A stretch of DNA of 53,046 bases from Chlorobium sp. (GTDB lineage: Bacteria; Bacteroidota; Chlorobiia; Chlorobiales; Chlorobiaceae), in the NCBI GenBank assembly GCA_028277225.1, contig JANQHB010000075.1, forward strand, positions 1-53,046, written 5' to 3'. A program made the translations under genes and the position numbers. Below, piece by piece: positions 34,481 to 43,033 of the stretch. The stretch's first letter is position 1. Every line of letters starts with the position of its first letter. A model generated the notes under the pieces. That model was not told the DNA's origin and made no database searches. It saw only the letters and a list, made by a program, of their open reading frames with translations.

Positions 34481-36215
34481 TTTTTTGAAAAGAAGATTTG
34501 CCCTGTCGACCGAAGGCGCAAAAGATTTTCTGAAAGGCGCCTTTTTCACCACCTTGCTCAATATCGCCTTGATGTTTCCAGCCTTGCTGGTTTTTCTGTT
34601 CCTCGATGATTACCTGAAACCGGTTTTAAATCCATCAGTATCCGTGAGCAGGGGATTCTGGTTTTATACCTTGCTGAGCCTTGGCTTTATTCTGGTGACC
34701 TGGATCATTGCCCGGCTCCAATATCGCAGCACCTATGCGGCTATTTATGAAGAAAGCGCCAACCGTCGTATTTCGCTGGCCGAAAAGCTTCGCCGGTTGC
34801 CGCTGGCCTTTTTCGGGGAAAAAAACCTTTCCGACCTTACCTCCACCATTATGGAGGATAATACCGAGCTGGAACATATCTTTTCTCACGCCGTCCCCCA
34901 GTTGTTCGCCTCCATGATCAGCATTCTCCTGATGACTGTGGGCTTGTTCTTTTATCACTGGCAATTGGCCCTGGCGTTGTTCTGGGTGGCGCCGGCCGCT
35001 GCAACGGCTGTTCTCCTTTCAAGGAAGCGGCAACTGAAAAATAACAAACGTATTTACGATACAAGACGAAATGTCAGCGAACAAATCCAGGAAGGCCTGG
35101 AGACCATCCAGGAAATAAAAGCCTACGACAATGAGCGTTACTACCTTGAGGAATTGAACGAAAAGCTGGACGATTATGAGAAAAACCTGACGCATGGTGA
35201 ACTGATCAACGGTGCTGTAATAAACAGCGCCGTCGGTATACTGAAGCTCGGGTTGGCAAGTGTTATTATCGTCGGAGCGCATCTCCTGTCGACAGGGGGC
35301 GTCGATCTGTTTACCTATTTGATCTTCCTGGTCATTGCATCACGCATCTACGATCCGTTGAATGCGGTTTTCATGTACCTTTCCGCCTTGTATTACCTGG
35401 ATATTCGTATCGATCGCATGAACGAAATGGAGGCGCTTCCGATCCAGGGGGGTAAAACGGATTTCTCACCGGAACACTATGATATCGTATTTGACAAGGT
35501 TGGTTTTTCATACGAAAAAGGTAAACAGGTCATGAGGGATGTTTCCTTTACCGCCAGGCAGGGTGAGATCACGGCTTTGGTCGGCCCGTCGGGAGGAGGT
35601 AAAAGCACATCGGCAAAACTGGCCGCCCGTTTCTGGGATGTCGATTCCGGAAGAATTCTTCTGGGCGATCGGGATATCAGCGAAATAGAACCGGAAACCC
35701 TGCTGCAGCACTATGCGGTTGTGTTTCAGGATGTCGTGCTGTTTAATGCCAGCATCATGGATAACATCCGGATCGGCAAACGCGATGCGACTGACGAAGA
35801 GGTTTTACGTGTGGCAAAACTGGCCCGGTGCGATGAATTTGTCCATAAAATGCCCGCGGAATACCAGACCATCATCGGCGAAAATGGTGAAACCCTTTCA
35901 GGTGGTGAAAGACAACGTATCTCGATTGCCCGTGCTCTGCTCAAGGATGCGCCTGTCGTTCTGCTTGATGAAGCAACAGCATCGCTGGATGTGGAAAATG
36001 AGACCAGAATCCAGGCAGGCATATCGGAACTGGTCCGGGGTAAAACCGTGCTGATCATCGCCCACCGCATGCGAACGGTTGCAAATGCCGATAAAATCGT
36101 CGTTTTGGAAAACGGCAGGGCTGTCGAAAGCGGCAAACCCGATGAACTGGTCCGGCAGAAAGGCATGTTTTCAAGAATGCTGGAAAGACAGATGACGGCC
36201 GCACAAAGCAATTGA
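34473..36215 (+). CDS. ABC transporter, fused membrane and ATPase domains (YbtQ/IrtB-like), subunit 2
   Basis: A 580-aa partner of the preceding gene. The start is the ATG at 34473 (MIDFLKRRFALSTEGAKDF), overlapping the upstream stop by 8 bp with AGGCAGG in front; an ATG at 34410 would add residues read from the upstream gene. It has six membrane helices and an ATPase with GPSGGGKS (about 371-378), LSGGE and LLDEATASLDVENE. It probably forms a heterodimer with subunit 1 for inner-membrane import of the iron chelates brought in by the TonB receptors. Confidence 0.87.
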   Translation: MIDFLKRRFALSTEGAKDFLKGAFFTTLLNIALMFPALLVFLFLDDYLKPVLNPSVSVSRGFWFYTLLSLGFILVTWIIARLQYRSTYAAIYEESANRRISLAEKLRRLPLAFFGEKNLSDLTSTIMEDNTELEHIFSHAVPQLFASMISILLMTVGLFFYHWQLALALFWVAPAAATAVLLSRKRQLKNNKRIYDTRRNVSEQIQEGLETIQEIKAYDNERYYLEELNEKLDDYEKNLTHGELINGAVINSAVGILKLGLASVIIVGAHLLSTGGVDLFTYLIFLVIASRIYDPLNAVFMYLSALYYLDIRIDRMNEMEALPIQGGKTDFSPEHYDIVFDKVGFSYEKGKQVMRDVSFTARQGEITALVGPSGGGKSTSAKLAARFWDVDSGRILLGDRDISEIEPETLLQHYAVVFQDVVLFNASIMDNIRIGKRDATDEEVLRVAKLARCDEFVHKMPAEYQTIIGENGETLSGGERQRISIARALLKDAPVVLLDEATASLDVENETRIQAGISELVRGKTVLIIAHRMRTVANADKIVVLENGRAVESGKPDELVRQKGMFSRMLERQMTAAQSN

Positions 36216-36279
36216 AGTCGCGGAATAAAAGGAAGATGGCTGATAGCTTGCGAGAAGTGCGGAATTATTTTTATGAAAC

Positions 36280-36321
36280 AAGCATATTTTTATTTTGTCC
36301 AAATAAAAATATGCTTATATT
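36280..36321 (+). promoter_or_regulatory. 37-bp palindromic iron box and promoter of the stand-alone small RNA
   Basis: The 19-bp core TTTATTTTGTCCAAATAAA is centred at 36298. Pairing extends to 36280-36316 with 16 matched pairs on each side of a 5-nt centre, making it the strongest box in the window. TTGTCC (36295-36300) precedes TATATT (36316-36321) by 15 nt. Confidence 0.75.
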
Positions 36322-36326
36322 CCCAT

Positions 36327-36400
36327 CAACACTGGTTGTATTACCATTGTTGATTCTCCTTCCCAAGCCCCTCTGCTAGTGCCACAGAGGGGCTTTTTTA
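36327..36400 (+). ncRNA. predicted stand-alone iron-regulated small RNA next to ferredoxin genes
   Basis: About 74 nt. The 5' hairpin is CAACACTGGT (36327-36336) with ACCATTGTTG (36343-36352), the linker is GATTCTCCTTCCC, and the terminator is AAGCCCCTCTG...CAGAGGGGCTT (36365-36395) with a T-tract. No plus-strand gene follows for 7 kb and the next gene is convergent, so this copy cannot be a leader or attenuator. CCATTGTT and CTCC are complementary to the AACAATGG and GGAG of the ferredoxin initiation region at 36604-36617. Confidence 0.7.
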
Positions 36401-36421
36401 TTTCACGGTCCTCTTGCTCAA

Positions 36422-36607
36422 TCACCCCTGTACTATGCATTCCTCAGGACAGACCGATACACAAGCCTGAGCATCGAGTCCCTCACATTCGTTACAGACA
36501 TCAGGATCGATCACATAGACTTCTTCTCCGGCAGAAATGGCTTCTACCGGGCATTCTGGTTCACAGGCTGCACAGTATGTGCATGTTTCATTAATAAATA
36601 GAGCCAT
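36422..36607 (-). CDS. 2[4Fe-4S] ferredoxin (Chlorobium type)
   Basis: A 61-aa electron carrier. It has two cluster motifs, CTYCAACEPECP and CNECEGLDAQACVSVCP, with the longer second spacing typical of Chlorobium ferredoxins. These reduce 2-oxoacid:ferredoxin oxidoreductases in the reductive TCA cycle and accept electrons from the type I reaction centre. The initiation region is GGAGGAAACAATGG. A stand-alone iron-box small RNA complementary to that region lies 22 bp from the gene's 3' end. It is followed upstream by a second ferredoxin. Confidence 0.96.
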   Translation of the reverse strand: MALFINETCTYCAACEPECPVEAISAGEEVYVIDPDVCNECEGLDAQACVSVCPEECIVQG

Positions 36608-36649
36608 TGTTTCCTCCGTTTAAACCGTTATAGATTCAGTTCCTTTCTG

Positions 36650-36844
36650 TCAATTTTTCTTGATAGCGTCAGAAGGGCACTGTGGTACGCAACGTACGGC
36701 GGACATGTTCTTGCAGTCATTGCAAAGGTTTCCATCGATGACATAGGTCTTCTTTGTTTCATGCGCTTTGATGGCATTGCGCGGGCATGCTGTACGACAA
36801 CTGTCACACATGACGCATGCGTCTGGATTGATTGTAAAAGCCAT
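36650..36844 (-). CDS. 2[4Fe-4S] ferredoxin, second paralogue
   Basis: A 64-aa ferredoxin with CVMCDSCRTACP and CNDCKNMSAVRCVPQCP. It diverges from its neighbour, with more basic residues and a KKN C-terminus, so it probably has a different partner or potential. The Shine-Dalgarno sequence is CAAGGAGG, 6 nt before the ATG. The first seven bases are complementary to CTCCTTG in small RNAs 1 and 2. The 42-bp gap to the first ferredoxin suggests co-transcription. Confidence 0.93.
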   Translation of the reverse strand: MAFTINPDACVMCDSCRTACPRNAIKAHETKKTYVIDGNLCNDCKNMSAVRCVPQCPSDAIKKN

Positions 36845-37017
36845 GGCTTCCTCCTTGATTGAACATTATACATAAAGCAATTTGTTACCATGCTTGCCAA
36901 GTGTATCACAACACATGAGCAGCATCTTCAGTTATTAATATAGAGGAGGAAACGAGGTTCGTCAATAAAGAAGATCACAGCGAGGTGGACCGAAGAGAAG
37001 AGAGGCAATGATACGTA

Positions 37018-37248
37018 TCACCCTGTCCATTCATACCATATCTGTTTGCTGTCCCCGCAGCTACAGGTATTGTGCTTGCCGCCACAGGTACCGCCGGAAG
37101 TCTCCTTACGCAGTTTCCCTTTGCGGATCCACTGGTCCAGCATCGGCATCAGGGTATCAGGCGTCGTTTTGAAATGCACGCTCAGTTCGTCTATCGAAAC
37201 AATTTTCCGATTCTGCAGATATGCTTTCAGTTCAAGAAGCGATGCCAT
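37018..37248 (-). CDS. feoC: FeoC-like winged-helix protein
   Basis: A 76-aa protein with the FeoC fold: an N-terminal winged helix (MASLLELKAYLQNRKIVSID...) and a C-terminal cysteine cluster CGGKHNTCSCGD (C55, C62, C64) able to bind Fe-S or iron. It follows feoB by 40 bp at the end of the feoA-feoA-feoB operon. In other bacteria FeoC-type proteins bind FeoB or control its stability. The start is the ATG at 37248. Confidence 0.82.
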   Translation of the reverse strand: MASLLELKAYLQNRKIVSIDELSVHFKTTPDTLMPMLDQWIRKGKLRKETSGGTCGGKHNTCSCGDSKQIWYEWTG

Positions 37249-37288
37249 TGTTTCTCTCAATCTTGAATAGAGAAAAGATAAAGGTACC

Positions 37289-39640
37289 TCAGCTTTTTTC
37301 TGACTGCCGACCGGCGAACCACATTCCCGCAACTGCCGCAAAGAAAAAACCCAGCATGGCGCCTGTCCAGAAAAGTGCCCCGGATGGATTTGAGGCATAG
37401 TTGCCAAGCTGATAGAAGATGACAGCTGCGATATAGGCCAGGCCGGTCGTCCATAACCCGGCAAAAACCGTCCACCCAAGGTTCGTCTCCCGATACACCG
37501 CCGCAATGGCAGCAGCACAGGGAAAGTAGAGCAAAACGAACAGCAGGTAGGAAAACGCGCCTGTCTTGCCGTCGAACAGGTTCACCATAGAACCGAAGAT
37601 GTTTGCATCCACCTCGAGATCTTCACTTGCTGTGTCAGGATCTGTAACATCACCGATAGATATACCGAGCGGATCGAGCATCGTTCCGGCAAGATCTCCC
37701 AGGTTGGCAGGTATCGTTTCGAAGGACTCGCCGATACCGGCCCAGAAATCGAAACCTGCCTCATCACCCTCCCCTTCTTCTGCCGCACCGGCACCGATCT
37801 GGGCATACATTGCATCGAGCGTACCGACAACTGCCTCCTTGGCAAAAACGCCGGTAAAAATACCCACCGTTGCCGGCCAGTTCTCTTCGGTAATGCCCAT
37901 CGGCGCAAACACGGGTGAAATGGATTTACTGATCGAAGTAAGTACCGATGTTTCAGTATCCTCATTGCCGAACGAGCCATCGGTTCCAAGCGAGTTCAGA
38001 AAACTCAACACAACGATTACCGGCACGATCACTTTTCCGGCCCTGACAAGAAAAGATTGCAACCTGTCCCAGGTCCGAAGGAGCACACTTTTCAATGAAG
38101 GAAGATGATACGGTGGCAGTTCCATCAGAAAAAAACCGGCCTCACCTTTCAGTACAGTATTTTTCAGTACAAGACCTGTAACCACCGCAAAAGCAATACC
38201 GATAATATAGAGGAGGAAAACAATGTTCTGGCCGCCAACAGGAAAAAAAGCCGCGGCAAACAGTGCGTACACTGGCAGCCTCGCACCGCATGACATGAAC
38301 GGAGCCATCATGATCGTCATGATCCTGTCACGCTCGGCCTCAATGGTCCGGGCACCCATAATGGCCGGAACGTTACAACCGAATCCTACCAGCAGCGGAA
38401 TAAATGCTTTTCCCGGCAGCCCGAGAATGCGCATTCCCCGGTCCATGACAAATGCAGCTCTTGCCATGTATCCGGAATCTTCAAGAAACGACAGAAAAAG
38501 GAACATGAAGCCGATAGGAGGGATAAACGTCGCCATGGTCTGAATACTCCCACCCAAACCGGATGCCAGAAGAGTTACCAGCCATTCAGGAGTGCCGATC
38601 GGAATCAGGATTTCGGTAAATCCGTCCACAAAAATCGTTCCAGCAAAAATATCGAAGAAATCGATGAACGCTCCGCCGAGATTTATGGTGAACATGAACA
38701 TGACATAGACGGCAAAGAGAAAAATCGGAATTCCCCAGAACCGGCTGAGTGCAATCTTGTCGATCTTGTCAGAGAGGGATTCCGAAATATCATGTTTTCT
38801 AAGGACGACAGCGTTGACAATAGCATTGATAGCCTTGTAATGATAATCGGCGATAATGATATCGATATCTTCATCAATCTCTTCCGAAAGCTTTTGCCTC
38901 GTTTGAGAGATTTCTGAACGGAGTTTCGGGCCGACGAGTTTTTCGAGACGTTCGTCGCCTTCGAGCAGCTTGACCGCCAGCCATCCCGGATCAGCCAATC
39001 CGGCAACTCCGGCAGCCTCGATCTTTTCAGTAAAAAAAGTAATGACACTTTTGAGATTCTCTGGATAGCTGACAGGCGAACGGAAACACTTATCCCGGTT
39101 GAGCTCCTGAGATATCGCATTTTTGACAGCATCGATCCCCTTGTTTTTTGACGCTATGACAGGGATCAACCTGCAACCCAGTTCTGCCTCCAGAGCTTTC
39201 ACGTCAATTTCAAGACCACGCTCGTCAGCAACATCCATCATATTCAGAACGACCAGAACCGGAACGTTCATTTCAAGCATCCTGCTTGTGAGATAGAGGT
39301 TCCTTTCCAGATTCGACGCATCGACAATATTGACAATCAACTCTGCTTCACCTGAAAGGATATAATCCCGCGCTATATCCTCATCGACTGAAGAGGCGTT
39401 CATCGAGTAGACACCCGGCAGGTCAACCAGTTCCACTTCAAAGTTCTCATGGAAAAATGTCCCCGTTTTCCGGTCAACGGTCACACCCGGCCAGTTGCCG
39501 GTCCTCTGGTTCAGGCCGGTCAGAGCATTGAACAAAGTTGTTTTCCCGCTGTTGGGATTCCCCGCCAGGGCTATAACCGCCTTTTTAATCGCACTCTTAT
39601 AATCCATTGTCTGCTCACGAGCCGCCATCGTATCTGACAT
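37289..39640 (-). CDS. feoB: ferrous iron transport protein B (second system)
   Basis: A 783-aa Fe(II) importer with G motifs GNPNSGKT (27-34), a TVDRKTG switch, DLPGVYS and NMMD. It has a GDI-like linker region and a C-terminal membrane domain with Gate motifs, including MELPPYHLP. It is longer than the first FeoB because of an extra acidic loop before the last helices (GAAEEGEGDEAGFDF). Its start overlaps the upstream feoA stop (TAATG), so the genes are coupled. Confidence 0.94.
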   Translation of the reverse strand: MSDTMAAREQTMDYKSAIKKAVIALAGNPNSGKTTLFNALTGLNQRTGNWPGVTVDRKTGTFFHENFEVELVDLPGVYSMNASSVDEDIARDYILSGEAELIVNIVDASNLERNLYLTSRMLEMNVPVLVVLNMMDVADERGLEIDVKALEAELGCRLIPVIASKNKGIDAVKNAISQELNRDKCFRSPVSYPENLKSVITFFTEKIEAAGVAGLADPGWLAVKLLEGDERLEKLVGPKLRSEISQTRQKLSEEIDEDIDIIIADYHYKAINAIVNAVVLRKHDISESLSDKIDKIALSRFWGIPIFLFAVYVMFMFTINLGGAFIDFFDIFAGTIFVDGFTEILIPIGTPEWLVTLLASGLGGSIQTMATFIPPIGFMFLFLSFLEDSGYMARAAFVMDRGMRILGLPGKAFIPLLVGFGCNVPAIMGARTIEAERDRIMTIMMAPFMSCGARLPVYALFAAAFFPVGGQNIVFLLYIIGIAFAVVTGLVLKNTVLKGEAGFFLMELPPYHLPSLKSVLLRTWDRLQSFLVRAGKVIVPVIVVLSFLNSLGTDGSFGNEDTETSVLTSISKSISPVFAPMGITEENWPATVGIFTGVFAKEAVVGTLDAMYAQIGAGAAEEGEGDEAGFDFWAGIGESFETIPANLGDLAGTMLDPLGISIGDVTDPDTASEDLEVDANIFGSMVNLFDGKTGAFSYLLFVLLYFPCAAAIAAVYRETNLGWTVFAGLWTTGLAYIAAVIFYQLGNYASNPSGALFWTGAMLGFFFAAVAGMWFAGRQSEKS

Positions 39641-39867
39641 TACTGAACCTCCTCTACAAGAATCCCTTCAGCATCTTTCTTGCGCAGCGAAAGTTTGTAC
39701 TGTTTGATCAGCACCTCGATCGGATCGCCAAGGGGGGCGATCCGGAGTACCTGTATACGCTCACCGTTCAGTACGCCCATTTCGATCAGCTTTGATTTCA
39801 GCGCCCCTGAACAGGAAAGCTTACGTATTCTGCCGCTCTGTCCTTTTTTCAGCTCGGAAAGTTTCAT
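39640..39867 (-). CDS. feoA: FeoA family protein (second of tandem pair)
   Basis: A 75-aa SH3-like domain (MKLSELKKGQSGRIRKL, EMGVLNGERIQVLRIAPLGD, IEVLIKQYKLSLRKKDA). It overlaps the first feoA by 4 bp and feoB by 1 bp. Two FeoA proteins ahead of one FeoB are common in anaerobes. Confidence 0.9.
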   Translation of the reverse strand: MKLSELKKGQSGRIRKLSCSGALKSKLIEMGVLNGERIQVLRIAPLGDPIEVLIKQYKLSLRKKDAEGILVEEVQ

Positions 39868-40127
39868 GCGAGGTTGTTTTTAATCAGGATTTTCCTTGCC
39901 AAGCCTCTGCCGAGCATCATCCTCGTATCCTGAAATTTGACCACAAGTGGACCATTGCCCCTGTTTTGCAGAACGGTAACTTTCTGCCCTTCGTAAAAAC
40001 CCATCTCACGAAGCTTTGCTGCACCATTATGATCCACACCTGGCATATGGCCATTCTTGTGATGACCCTCATGTATGACGCCGGTAATTTCAGCGGTGTT
40101 TCCCTCATGCATTTCAGATAACGTCAT
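39864..40127 (-). CDS. feoA: FeoA family protein (first of tandem pair)
   Basis: An 87-aa FeoA with an inserted His-rich loop, EGHHKNGHMPGVDHNG (about residues 20-35), before REMGFYEGQKVTVLQNRGNG. The loop could bind metal and is absent from the partner FeoA. It is the first gene of feoA-feoA-feoB-feoC. An iron box, a short RNA-like leader with a terminator and a weaker second box (around 40246-40264) lie upstream. Confidence 0.9.
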   Translation of the reverse strand: MTLSEMHEGNTAEITGVIHEGHHKNGHMPGVDHNGAAKLREMGFYEGQKVTVLQNRGNGPLVVKFQDTRMMLGRGLARKILIKNNLA

Positions 40128-40270
40128 CCTGCCAACTATTTATATATCAGACACTTACTATCTCATTCAACAGACAGTTGTACTCACATTTTCCTCAAAC
40201 CCCCGGAGTCGGAAAAAAACGCGATCACTTGTAGGCGAAATTACCCTTATTTAGACAAACTTCAAAAATG

Positions 40271-40349
40271 ACAAAAAAAGCCCCCCTGTGAGGAGATCAC
40301 AGAGGGGCCCAGCATGAAGAACAACCAATGGTAACACATTTTACGTGTC
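40271..40349 (-). ncRNA. predicted iron-regulated short RNA / leader upstream of feoA
   Basis: A divergent family member on the minus strand. It contains a hairpin GTGACAC/GTGTTAC, a core CCATTGGTTGTTC, and a terminator hairpin (40280-40309) with a T7 tract. It ends about 145 nt before feoA, and a weak second box (TTATTTAGACAAAC, 40247-40260) lies in between. It is either a free small RNA or an attenuated leader. Confidence 0.55.
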
Positions 40350-40355
40350 ACGAAC

Positions 40356-40389
40356 AGTATACTATAAATATTTATTTAGACAAAATAAA
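40356..40389 (-). promoter_or_regulatory. iron box and promoter upstream of the feoAABC operon
   Basis: The palindrome TTTATTTAGACAAAATAAA (40371-40389) has 16 of 18 positions paired. On the minus strand, TTGTCT (40383-40378) precedes TATACT (40361-40356) by 16 nt. Confidence 0.72.
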
Positions 40390-40435
40390 AATAACAATCC
40401 GCTCATTTTTTTATCCCAAACGTCTACGACCGCAC

Positions 40436-40557
40436 TTAATACGAATACCGAACACACAGTGCCAACAAATCGTTGTCGTCGAACCGGCCGTAGACAGAAG
40501 CAGGCCGAAGGCTGAAACACCGGTACAACGACCGACCAATGGCAGCGTGATCTTCAT
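40436..40557 (-). pseudogene. internally deleted copy of the DUF1302-type outer-membrane gene
   Basis: The 5' end encodes MKITLPLVGRCTGVSAFGL, identical in protein to the start of the 44.5-46.0 kb gene. It then jumps to VYGRFDDNDLLALCVRYSY-stop, which matches that gene's C-terminus (IYGQFDDNDMVTLRVRYSF). About 1.38 kb in the middle is missing and the frame is broken. Confidence 0.85.
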
Positions 40558-40595
40558 AGCTGTCATCTTTTTTCCGAAGCCGCTGATCCTCAGGT

Positions 40596-40772
40596 TTAAT
40601 GGCTGCCGTCGGCATTACGGATGGTCTGCAATTTGTGGGCTATCACCACAAGTGTCTTTTCCCTGACCAGTTCCTGGAAGGCCTGCTGGATGTAGATTTC
40701 GTTTTCCGGATCGAGTGCGGCGGTGGCTTCGTCAAGAAGTATGACCGGCGAGATCAGACACCCATAGCAACA
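40596..40772 (-). pseudogene. remnant of an ABC transporter ATPase domain
   Basis: Encodes PVILLDEATAALDPENEIYI, then QQAFQELVREKTLVVIAHKLQTIRNAD: the Walker B, D-loop and H-loop part of a YbtP/YbtQ-type ATPase. The upstream part is cut off by the element at 40773, and the frame stops right after RNAD. No Walker A is present, so it is a dead fragment, probably of another transporter pair. Confidence 0.82.
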
Positions 40773-40897
40773 GGGCACCTCTATCAATTGTCATGAACGT
40801 CATGAGTGTAAGGCGGACGGGCCCCTGAAGCCTGAGTCCCGACAGATCGGAACAACGCAGTAATCATGGTGCGGAACAAAGCAATAGAGACTTGCTA
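40773..40897. mobile_element. degenerate MITE-like element, copy D
   Basis: The left end GGGCACCTCTATCAATTGTC matches copies A-C. The right end (GCGGAACAAAGCAATAGAGA) is degenerate and covers the stop codon of the 40.9-kb receptor. It truncates the ABC remnant. Confidence 0.6.
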
Positions 40898-43033
40898 AAG
40901 CCTGTAATTCAAACTCAGGCTGACGGCTCTTGACTCGCCGACAGTGCCCACAAATCCAAGCGTTGGATCAACATAACCGTCCAGGAAATATTGTTTGTCC
41001 GTCAGGTTTTTTACGGACAGGTAGATGTCCCATTTCTCCTGTTCATATCCCGCTTTCATGTTGAAAAGAGCATAAGAATCCTGCTTTACGGTATTTGCTC
41101 TGTCAAAATAGCTGCTTCCAAACATCTGCACTTCAGCCCGGGCAAACAAACCGAACGAATCCCTGTATTCCAGAAACAGCCCGGAGTTATATTCCGGAAC
41201 CTGAGAAACACGATTATTCTCGTAATTGACCAGGGTCAAAGGATCGAGGTAATCGCCGTATTCCGCATGGGTGTAGCCGAGGAAACCGTTTAACGACAGC
41301 GTTTCGGACAACGGCATGAAGGCCTCCAGTTCGAAGCCGTAAATACTTGCGTCAGATACGTTTTCCTGGATCACTGTCATGAGATCGCGTTGCACCCTGT
41401 CCTGATAGTCATCCACTTTGGTATAAAAACCGGCAACATTGAATCTCAGTCCCAGTTCCGGGAACTCGGTTTTAATGCCCAACTCGAACGCGGTCGATAT
41501 TTCCGGATCGAAACCTGCCAGCGCGGGATCATCGACTGCATAGGCAAAACCGCCGGCTTTATAACCCTTTGCGACACTGGCATAGGTCATGATGTCGTCA
41601 TTGAAGCGATAATCCAGCGCCAGTTTGGGCAGGAATTCCGTGTAGGTTTCTTCCAGATCATCGATCGGCGCAGCAATCGGGAACCCGCCAAATGTATGTT
41701 GATGATCCAGGGTTCTTTTTGATCTTTCATAACGAAGGCCGGCTGTCAGACCCAGGGCATCGCTAAAAAATCTTACGGTGCCCTGCCCGAAAACGGCCAT
41801 ATCTTCAGCCCCTATAGCAGCCTTGTGCATATCTACAGTATAGATGGGCACACCCATCATGTCCGCATAGAGCCTGTCCAGCTTGTATCCGGTTTCATAA
41901 TCTTTTTCATCATTGCTGTAATAGGCTCCTGCAAGCCATTTGAACGATTCATCCGAATCTCTGGATTGTATCCGCAATTCCTGGGAGATGGACTCCGATT
42001 CTACAGCATTGAACCCGACATACAATTCAGCCGGTGTGAAGTCACCATCCAGTGAACCATTATTATCCATATCCCTGTACGCCGTGATTGAGACCAGATC
42101 AAAATCGTCCAGTTCATAGTTCATTCGCAGGGATGCCGTCTGATTTTTCGAAGAACTTTCTCCAATAAAATTCGTTGCTGTTTCAAAATCATCTGCAGTC
42201 AGACCCGTTACAGTCTGATACCTGTTTTTATCTTTTGCAACTACCGGGAATCCACCATCATCATTAAAATCATGGGTCCTGAAGGTCAGGTCGAAAGACA
42301 GATTATCCGCAGGCATAAAAAACAAACTTGCGGTGCCTGCGAATGTTTCCCGATTGTCAAGCTCCCCATCGGTAAACAGGTTTTTAACGTAACCGTCACG
42401 TGTGGAATACAAACCTGCCAATCTGAAAAACAGCTTGTCTTCATACAAAGGAGTATTTATTACACCACTGATTTTCCTCTTGTTAAAACTCCCTATTTCC
42501 ACTCCTGCTTTGGCCTCAAACGTATCACCCGGAGATTTGGTAATGATATTGATAGCACCGCCCGAGGTGTTTTTACCGTACAAGGTTCCCTGGGGGCCCT
42601 TTAAAACCTCGATTCTTTCGATATCGAACAAGGCGGAATTAAAGGCATACACACCGGCATAGGATACGTCATCGATAAACAGGGATACTGCCGGGTCGCC
42701 AAAAGCCGTGTTGGAAATGCCCCTGACTCTTATTCTGCTGAAATAATCCCTCGACCCCGCGTTTCCCGTTGACAGGTTGGGAACATAATGCCATATATCC
42801 TCAGTCGATTCGATCTGCGCATCTTCCACAAATGTGTCGGACAGAACCGTGATCGATTTGGTAACCTTCTGTACATCCTCTTCTATTTTCTGTGCTGTTA
42901 CGGTGATGGTTTCCATCTCTACCATACCAATCGTTTCACCATCATTGGAATCACTGAATGCATTCGAGGCAAGCAGTATACCGAACACAAGAATTGTCAC
43001 GATCTGCAATCCCTTACGCAGAACTTCTTTCAT
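40895..43033 (-). CDS. TonB-dependent receptor (group 2)
   Basis: A 712-aa receptor. The start is the ATG at 43033, with GGAGGTG just upstream. The signal peptide MKEVLRKGLQIVTILVFGIL ends near NAFS. The TonB box region is METITVTAQK. The plug has IRVRGISNTAFGDPAVSLFIDD and VLKGPQGTLYGKNTSGGAINII. The barrel ends VSLSLNYRL, with the stop inside an element end. It is divergent from an AraC regulator across a 326-bp region with an iron box, a classic receptor/activator pair. The plug resembles receptors of the thiamine/vitamin B12/siderophore superfamily; the ligand is unknown. Confidence 0.9.
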   Translation of the reverse strand: MKEVLRKGLQIVTILVFGILLASNAFSDSNDGETIGMVEMETITVTAQKIEEDVQKVTKSITVLSDTFVEDAQIESTEDIWHYVPNLSTGNAGSRDYFSRIRVRGISNTAFGDPAVSLFIDDVSYAGVYAFNSALFDIERIEVLKGPQGTLYGKNTSGGAINIITKSPGDTFEAKAGVEIGSFNKRKISGVINTPLYEDKLFFRLAGLYSTRDGYVKNLFTDGELDNRETFAGTASLFFMPADNLSFDLTFRTHDFNDDGGFPVVAKDKNRYQTVTGLTADDFETATNFIGESSSKNQTASLRMNYELDDFDLVSITAYRDMDNNGSLDGDFTPAELYVGFNAVESESISQELRIQSRDSDESFKWLAGAYYSNDEKDYETGYKLDRLYADMMGVPIYTVDMHKAAIGAEDMAVFGQGTVRFFSDALGLTAGLRYERSKRTLDHQHTFGGFPIAAPIDDLEETYTEFLPKLALDYRFNDDIMTYASVAKGYKAGGFAYAVDDPALAGFDPEISTAFELGIKTEFPELGLRFNVAGFYTKVDDYQDRVQRDLMTVIQENVSDASIYGFELEAFMPLSETLSLNGFLGYTHAEYGDYLDPLTLVNYENNRVSQVPEYNSGLFLEYRDSFGLFARAEVQMFGSSYFDRANTVKQDSYALFNMKAGYEQEKWDIYLSVKNLTDKQYFLDGYVDPTLGFVGTVGESRAVSLSLNYRL

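Noticed and set aside
40596..40787. Intact short ABC protein
   Set aside because: It lacks Walker A and the signature; its first residues come from the adjacent element, so it is a truncated remnant.
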